Assembly (NCBI RefSeq): GCF_024362695.1
Contig: NC_065422.1
Span: 11,345,534-11,409,533 of the forward strand
Source: Pectinophora gossypiella
Taxonomy: Eukaryota; Arthropoda; Insecta; Lepidoptera; Gelechiidae
Direction: 5' to 3'
Length of the DNA: 64,000 bases
The notes below the pieces were generated by a model. The model did not search any database, was not told the DNA's origin, and worked only from the letters and a program-made list of their open reading frames with translations. Within the stretch, counting starts at the first letter, position 1; every line of letters starts with the position of its first letter. Below, piece by piece: positions 59,201-64,000 of the stretch. The position numbers and the translations under genes are program-made.

Positions 59201-62200
59201 TAGGCGGGCGATTATTTGACCTTTTTCGATATCTTTTGAAATGCCATCATTTTTCTAGCCTAAAAGCAGAATGGCTGTACAGCCAAGGAAAAGGCCGTCA
59301 CTACCATGCGGGCCAACATCAGGAACTGTGCGAGTACTTAGCCTCCACTTGTCCTCTTACCGCCGACGCGCTGGAGACAGAGGACCAGAGGAAACTACGC
59401 ATGATACTGAGCAAGGCACAGCACCACCAACAGCAGTTGAAGGACCAGACTCATAGTCCACGCCCGAAGATGCAGTCGCCTCGGATGCAATGTAAATTCA
59501 ACTGATATAGTTTAATTATCTTGACGGTAGAACTGTGGATAACCAGAGGTAATCAAAGGTGATCAGTCCCATCTTCTATCGTGTGGGTTGTGAGGTGGAC
59601 TACCAACCCCATGAACCCTGGTGTCAGGGTTATTACTGGGCCGCCATAGGCCTCTAACATGACTCATGTTACGACTACGTACTTACGTCAGTTAGTAGTA
59701 ACCGGGACCAACGGCTTAATGTGCCTTCCGAAGCACGGATCATCTTACTTCTGGACAATCAGGTGATCAGCCTGTAATGTCCTAACCAAACTAGGGATTA
59801 CAAAGTGATTTTTTGTGATTTGTCCCCACTGGGATTCGAACCCGGGACCTCAGGATCGTGAGCACAACGCTCAACCACTGGACCAAGGATTTCTATAAGT
59901 ATTATAAGGGGTATGAGACTCTCGTGGGACTCGACATGAAGAACCCTGTATTATGTGTTTTATTTATGATAATGACCGTGTAAACGTCAAAGAGATGACT
60001 TTAATGCTTACTTTGTTTCCAGCGCGCATCGGCACCCCGCGGCACATGGGCCGATCACCCGACCGCCTCACATCGAGCTATCACTCCTCGATCAGCAAGA
60101 CCAACTCTCCGCAGATGTCTATGTCTTGTTCTGGGGATATCGGCGGTCTACCAGCTCCTATGAGCCAAAGCTTCGACTCTCCAGGGCTTATGTATTCAAT
60201 GGAGAAAAGGGATAGTTTGAAGGATAAACCTCAAGGTAAATTTGACGAATATTACGACATACATATGGGTAAAGACACAAGTAATCAGAAGACATGATCA
60301 TCATTTCCCTAGTATTATCCCGTTTTTCATAGGGTTCGCTTACCTAATCTGAAGATTTGGCAGGTCCGGTTTTTACAGAAGCGACTGCCTGTCTGATCTA
60401 ACCCGCGAAGGAAAAACCAACCCAATACTGGTCAGGTCACATACCTCCGAAAATGCATTTCTAGGTAATGTATGTAGGAATCAGAAGACATGATGATGAT
60501 ATGATAAACTGCACGGTAATAGATGATCAGCCCATCGCCCATGTGATGTTTTAAAATGGTCAGAAAAGACAGTCTTTCGGAAAATCAAAATCCTGGAATG
60601 ATAAGCAGCGTGAACGCGTTCTATATATTTTAATCGCTCCCAATCCAGCAGAGAACCTATATTTTATAAAGATTTTGTTTTAGAATCGCCACCACCTCCA
60701 TCAAGACCAGTGAACCACTCCTTAGAAGCGGCATCTAAAATGGTTCCCGTACCAGAATCTCTGATGAGCCCGGATTACCAGGACCCCATATACGACATCC
60801 AAAGAAGCATACCAAAGCCAAACAACAGCATTTCATCGCAGTCAAGCAATAGCAGCATTCAAGAAGAGAGAGAGAGACCACGACAGAGTTCAATCAGCAA
60901 ACGAATAGGCTCGCCGAAATTAACGAAAAGCGCCACTTCTTCGCCGAAGTTAAAGTCCAAAATGGAACAACGAAAAGGCAGTTTGAGTTTGACGAACGCG
61001 AAAAACGAAGAACGGAAGGTAAATGGAGTTGTAAAGAACGAAGAGAAAGACCAGATAGACCATGATAAGTTGGAGATAATTAAACTGGCGTCGAATCAGA
61101 GGCAAGTCAAAGTCAAAAATATCTTTATAACATAAGCAAACAACTATATCCCAATGGGGTAGTCAGACGTACGTCCATCGGAAGATGAACTAAGTACTCA
61201 TCGAGCTTTCTGTTGGACCAAGTTGAGGTGATGAGCCATATCGCCGTCTATAATGGTCGAGTCAAAAATTTTTGTGAAAGCTCTTCTGTCTAATACCTTT
61301 ATTCATTATTTTAAACATAATATTTTTTGTTGAGCGGCTTACCCGCCTAAAGCTACCACAAGAAAAAGTAGCTTCAAGAAAAACCTTGGCACAGGGCCCT
61401 AGACTACATAACACTTCATCATCATTCATTTAAGACCCACGATCTTGTTGGTGAAGCACTTTCCATTCTTGTCTATCAAAGGCCAATTCTTTTAATTATA
61501 AGACACGACGTTCACCTTCTCTTTAATCTGTTCCATGTAAGCTCTTCTTGGTCTTCCCCCTCTTCTCTTTGCTTGTAGCTTCCCTTCTACGATGTTAACA
61601 CACAACACTAACACAACATAACAGTAAAGGTCACTATTCCCAATTAGGCTAGTTAAGAGACATATCACAAAAAATACTTTGTGGTCCCTAGTTTGGTTAG
61701 GACGTTACTGGCTGCTCACCAGATTGTCCGAAAGTAAGACGCTCGGTGCTTCGGAAGGCACGTTAAACCGGTGGTCCCGGTTACTACTTAATGATGTAAG
61801 TACGTAGTCGTTACATGAGTCATGTCAGGGGCCTTTGGCGGCTCAGTAGGATGTTACTCCACCTCACAATCCACACGATAGAAGAAGAAGCAAGAGTGCT
61901 TGCTTCTTCAAATTAATAAATCATTGGTCTTGTAACTAGTAAGTTACATGAGTCATGGCAGAGACCTATGGCGGCTCAGTATACGTAACCCTGACACCAG
62001 GGTTGGTGAGGTCCGTCATTGGTCTCACAAGCTACATGGAAGAAAAAACTAACCTTTTGAACTTTTTTTACATAGGCGCCAGAGGAAGATGAGTGCTGAA
62101 TCGAGTGCGGCGATAACCATACAGAAGATGTGGAGAGGATATAGGAGTCGGAATCTAAACAAAGATACGTTGAGGATCTTACACGCAATACAAGCGGCGC

Positions 62201-63393
62201 GGGCGCGGCAGCATATACAGTAAGTTTGTTATGAGCATACAACAGAGCTGGCGACGATAGGATGATTCAGACCAAGATTCTGAGTTCACTAAAAAAAAAA
62301 ATAGGGCAGTGGTTTCCCTCTTGCCTTCCGCCCAATGAACGATGTTTTAATCTAGTGAACCAAAATTCACTACTTACCGGACACCCCGTATGTAGTTATG
62401 TAACATTCTAGAAGATTGACATGCGACATGGAGGCGACAAAGGCGGCGTTAGAAAGCGAGCGCAAGATACAGCAGCTTCAGATGCAGGCCATCAACGCGC
62501 TCTGGAAGAAGGTCTCTACTCTGCAGACTGCAGGTAAGGCGACATAATACACACATAAAGTTACGCCCGTATCCTTAGCAGCACACTCTGGACACTCAAT
62601 TCAAAATCTCATTTTTCCCTGTGCTACCCTAAGTGCGAGCGAGACAAACAATCCGCGCGTGCTCCCTCTTACTCTTTAACGGCTTAAGGCCATTTAGACT
62701 AAAATATAATATAATAATAGCCAGAGGGGGTGAAGTCCCGATACGAATTGGTGCGGGGCGGGGAGAGTTACTGTTACCATGTTACTGTTCTATGTTATTA
62801 TTTTTTACTCTATCCTAGCGGAGTGGGCGGAGTCACAAGTTATCAATGCCAGACAATCTGCAGTCACTCTTGAAGGTTACACAACCGCGCCACGAATTAT
62901 ATCGAGAGTTTCGACTAATTGACGTAGCGAGTGCTATCTACTCGTACGTGGATAGACGTCATACGGTCACGAGTACTAATATGTATGCACTTTTAAGCTA
63001 TGTCACATTAATGTGTGTATATTTTAATGTTGTAAATGTATATGTGTGTCGTAGGTTTTATCTAAATAAACTTTATTATTATTATTATTATTACATTAAC
63101 TTTTTTGGCAAATTAAACAGTAAGTCTCATGTCAGTAAATGTCAAATATGATAGTGCGACAGGGTTCTATAGTGGGTATATGATATTGCTCATGACTGTA
63201 CGCCTATTTGTGAAAGCCGTCAATATAATTCGCGGCGCGGCTACCGTGCCGCGAGGATTGATATTCATATTTTTATAGACCTTATTTTTCTGTCTCTATT
63301 TCAGATTCGCAGAAACAAAAGGGTGTTGAGCCGGAGGACAATACGGAGGTATTGCGACAACTTACCGAAACATGCTTCAGTTTACAAGCACAG
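53285..63393 (+). CDS. CEP97: Centrosomal protein of 97 kDa (LRR and IQ protein), 3' end outside window
   Basis: CEP97 partners CP110 at the distal end of centrioles, limiting centriole length and blocking premature ciliogenesis. Exons: 53285-53288, 53357-53514, 54200-54344, 54708-54823, 55587-55786, 57574-57657, 59259-59491, 60023-60235, 60684-61105, 62083-62219, 62412-62533, 63305-63393. That is about 641 codons so far, consistent in phase. Order: leucine-rich repeats, LRR cap ending SLKAEWLYSQGKGRHY (the family signature), a Ser/Pro-rich disordered region, an IQ motif, then a coiled coil. Exon 1 holds only ATG G. The human protein has about 865 residues, so further 3' exons are expected. 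Confidence 0.92.
53357..57657 (+). CDS. CEP97: CEP97 exons 2-6: leucine-rich repeats and cap
   Basis: Repeats read as ETLDLSRRGLKKIEKAP, INLVLDQNELQRLDNI, IRVLALNNNGILQIEGL, LEQLDLSNNQISFIADI, LNLERNRIIDLRQC and LENFGLAHNNIQDLNEV. Exon 5 ends AAGCT with donor GTATCC. The 84-nt exon 6 encodes GFDYRPFVLNWIMSVKSIDG and was found by matching the required phase 2 join; it fits the conserved RPYxxNW...LDG cap. Exon 6 lies 1.8 kb downstream inside a repeat-rich intron. Confidence 0.9.
53515..54199. other. CEP97 intron 2
   Basis: Contains an AT-rich stretch with TTTATTTATTTAATAAACAC near 53757, possibly a reversed LINE tail, and an R6 fragment. Nothing else was recognised. Confidence 0.4.
54097..54175 (+). 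repeat. Repeat R6 3' fragment
   Basis: Short copy ending ATTGCGGGCGTGAGCGTATG, 25 bp before CEP97 exon 3. Confidence 0.58.
54945..55070 (+). repeat. Repeat R12 copy
   Basis: Starts ATCTAGGGCCCTGTGCCGAG and ends GTTACCTACTGAATAAAGAT, which looks like a transcript 3' end. Confidence 0.65.
55160..55392 (-). repeat. Repeat R9 copy
   Basis: Contains ATACTTTTTACGAAACATGT and TTTTATAATTTATCTTTG, in CEP97 intron 4. Confidence 0.5.
55397..55553 (-). mobile_element. SINE-A copy, 3' part missing
   Basis: Reverse copy with the head at 55553 and the body to 55397. It ends 33 bp before CEP97 exon 5. Confidence 0.8.
56163..56358 (+). repeat. Dispersed repeat R1 copy
   Basis: Contains GCGTAAGTGCGAGCGAGACA and GATACGAATTGGTGCGGGGC, in CEP97 intron 5. 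Confidence 0.75.
56429..56564. mobile_element. Small foldback element
   Basis: A 136-bp palindrome with arms of about 40 bp: CCACCTTTCGAATAAAAAAT at the left, and ATTTTTTATTTGTAAGGTGG at the right. No second copy was seen in this window. Confidence 0.72.
56572..57406. mobile_element. MITE-A copy with nested insertion
   Basis: MITE-A sequence is present at 56572-56670 and 57343-57406, split by the insert above. It lies in CEP97 intron 5. Confidence 0.8.
56671..57342 (+). mobile_element. LINE 3' fragment inserted in MITE-A
   Basis: 672 bp flanked by the duplication AAATG (56666-56670 and 57343-57347). The right end has AATAAAGAATTATTTTTTTT. Uninterrupted MITE-A copies read straight through CTCACTAAATGTCAAATATG. 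No reverse-transcriptase motif is left, so the source clade is unknown. Confidence 0.75.
58190..58405 (+). repeat. Repeat R6 copy
   Basis: Contains GTCCTGTCTAACATGATGGA, TTACTTGTGGCTCTGTCCAC and ATTACGGGCGTGAGTTTATA. The rest of CEP97 intron 6 (57658-59258) has a further fragment near 58500 and nothing else recognised. Confidence 0.7.
59259..61105 (+). CDS. CEP97: CEP97 exons 7-9: cap end and low-complexity middle
   Basis: Exon 7 completes the LRR cap (LKAEWLYSQGKGRHYHAGQ, YLASTCPLTAD) and passes into a helix rich in Gln and His. Exons 8 and 9 are Ser/Pro/Lys-rich (SPDRLTSSYHSSISKTNSP, ESPPPPSRPVNHSLE, KRIGSPKLTKSATSSPKLKS), as in the disordered CP110-binding middle of the family. The 3' border of exon 9 is the least certain in the gene: donor GTCAAA at 61106 keeps frame, and GTAAAT at 61019 would also. 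Confidence 0.78.
59572..59888 (-). mobile_element. SINE-A copy
   Basis: Full-length in reverse with B box complement GGGATTCGAACCC, in CEP97 intron 7. Confidence 0.85.
60302..60475 (-). mobile_element. SINE-C 3' fragment
   Basis: Reverse copy with GGGTTCGCTTACCTAATCTG and CAGAAGCGACTGCCTGTCTG, in CEP97 intron 8. Confidence 0.68.
61138..61290 (-). mobile_element. SINE-D 3' fragment
   Basis: Reverse copy with AGTCAGACGTACGTCCATCG and CATATCGCCGTCTATAATGG. It begins 33 bp after CEP97 exon 9. Confidence 0.62.
61298..61405 (-). repeat. Repeat R12 copy
   Basis: Reverse copy with CTTGGCACAGGGCCCTAGAC, in CEP97 intron 9. Confidence 0.58.
61430..61595 (-). pseudogene. LINE reverse-transcriptase C-terminal fragment
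   Basis: The minus strand encodes RRGGRPRRAYMEQIKEKVNV, followed by a stop and a decayed end. Same family as the fragment at 9384. It lies in CEP97 intron 9. Confidence 0.65.
61662..61890 (+). mobile_element. SINE-A copy, head missing
   Basis: Body and tail only (CTTTGTGGTCCCTAGTTTGG through CACACGATAGAAGAAGAA). A second tail fragment follows at 61931-62022. It lies in CEP97 intron 9. Confidence 0.75.
62083..63393 (+). CDS. CEP97: CEP97 exons 10-12: IQ motif and coiled coil
   Basis: Exon 10 encodes SAAITIQKMWRGYRSRNL, a clear calmodulin-binding IQ motif (IQxxxRGxxxR form). Exons 11 and 12 encode EATKAALESERKIQQLQMQA then ALWKKVSTLQTA and EVLRQLTETCFSLQAQ, heptad-like sequence. The start at 62083 follows GCGCCAG; using the TAG at 62076 instead would need a different exon 9 donor. 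Confidence 0.85.
62580..62805 (+). repeat. Dispersed repeat R1 copy
   Basis: Contains ACACTCTGGACACTCAATTC and GATACGAATTGGTGCGGGGC, in CEP97 intron 11. Confidence 0.75.
62962..63201. mobile_element. MITE-A copy with (ATT)n-tailed insertion
   Basis: MITE-A flanks an 82-bp insert at 63011-63092 that ends AATAAACTTT(ATT)n. ACATTA is duplicated at 63005-63010 and 63093-63098. The insert looks like a short 5'-truncated retrotransposon end. It lies in CEP97 intron 11. Confidence 0.78.
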
Positions 63394-63469
63394 GTACAGT
63401 ATATAGTTTTATAACCAGGATCATGTTAAATCTAACTGGGCGCCCGATACGAATAATGAAAGCTCCACT

Positions 63470-63503
63470 CACTCTCCTCCACGCACCAGCGTGGAGGAGA
63501 GTG
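63470..63503. repeat. Perfect 15-bp hairpin
   Basis: CACTCTCCTCCACGC and its exact complement around a 4-nt loop ACCA, in the sequence after CEP97 exon 12. Confidence 0.88.
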
Positions 63504-63679
63504 TCCGTTCTTTTCTGTATTATTCTTTATTCCTTTACTAGTACCACAGATCAAGGAGTTATTGCTTATCTCTTGTACTTCCTCCGATCCCAAGACAATG
63601 TCGTAGGGCTAATCCAATTCGATTATTCTATAACTCATATATTCAAAAACCCAAACTCCAATACACATTCATACACATG

Positions 63680-63697
63680 CACACACGCACACACACT

Positions 63698-63731
<34 letters not shown>
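63680..63731 (+). repeat. (CA)n microsatellite
   Basis: About 50 bp of CA repeats with CT and CG interruptions. No exon was recognised from 63394 to the window end. Confidence 0.9.
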
Positions 63732-63734
<3 letters not shown>

Positions 63735-63945
63735 TGGCACATCCCTCCGTTGCATGTATGTAAATTATAGTAATAATATATAAGCACGTTAGAACAATAA
63801 AATAAAAGCATAAAATGTTATTGTTACCTTCTTTGGAAGAGCGGTGCCTTCTAACACAGGCCCTATTAGCTTAAAAGAAGGCATCAGCCTCTAGCTGATT
63901 GTATCTTGTTTGTTACCAATAAACATTATTATTATTATTATTTTT

Positions 63946-64000
63946 TTATGCTACGTATAGAACGGCAGCTCTCTGCTCCCCATCTGCCGGTCTTACTTTA
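63946..64000 (-). repeat. Dispersed repeat R1 copy, cut by window edge
   Basis: Begins TACGTATAGAACGGCAGCTC directly after an (ATT)n tail at 63920-63941 and runs off the window. Confidence 0.6.

Overview
The window looks like euchromatic DNA of a lepidopteran insect (moth or butterfly). This is inferred from spliced insect-type genes with long repeat-filled introns, tRNA-derived SINEs of the kinds common in Lepidoptera, an RTE-type LINE, a CR1-like LINE, a Tc1 element and many MITEs. No bacterial, viral or CRISPR feature was seen. The species cannot be named from sequence alone.

Three protein-coding genes were assembled by reading splice sites and checking that intron phases match. (1) A hemicentin gene fills 663-36768 on the minus strand: 43 exons, about 2214 codons, 3' end outside the window. 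Its order is signal peptide, VWA domain, hemicentin linker, 17 Ig domains, two thrombospondin type 1 repeats, then the start of the EGF region. (2) A complete PIGB gene (GPI mannosyltransferase 3) lies at 40839-51872 on the minus strand: 9 exons, 505 codons. (3) A CEP97 gene (LRR plus IQ centriolar protein) starts at 53285 on the plus strand, runs to at least 63393 and leaves the window. PIGB and CEP97 are head to head, 1.4 kb apart, with E2F-like sites between them. Function differs: hemicentin is extracellular matrix, PIGB acts in the ER membrane, CEP97 at centrioles. No common pathway is implied.

Most other sequence is mobile DNA. Hemicentin intron 4 holds a CR1-like LINE with two open reading frames (28236-32473). 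Intron 14 holds a frameshifted Tc1 element inside a MITE. PIGB intron 2 holds a 5'-truncated RTE LINE (46411-48366) directly beside a 2.4-kb terminal-inverted-repeat element that contains a large palindrome. Four SINE families and at least six MITE or foldback families recur across introns and intergenic DNA.

Most notable: (a) a SINE with a chimeric tRNA/5S-like head whose tail copies the last codons and (TGA)n end of the RTE element present here; (b) MITE copies that preserve later insertions next to uninterrupted paralogous sites; (c) PIGB exons whose splice sites are crowded to within 12-28 bp by transposon ends; (d) a nested palindromic DNA transposon; (e) a perfect 23-bp hairpin in a hemicentin intron.
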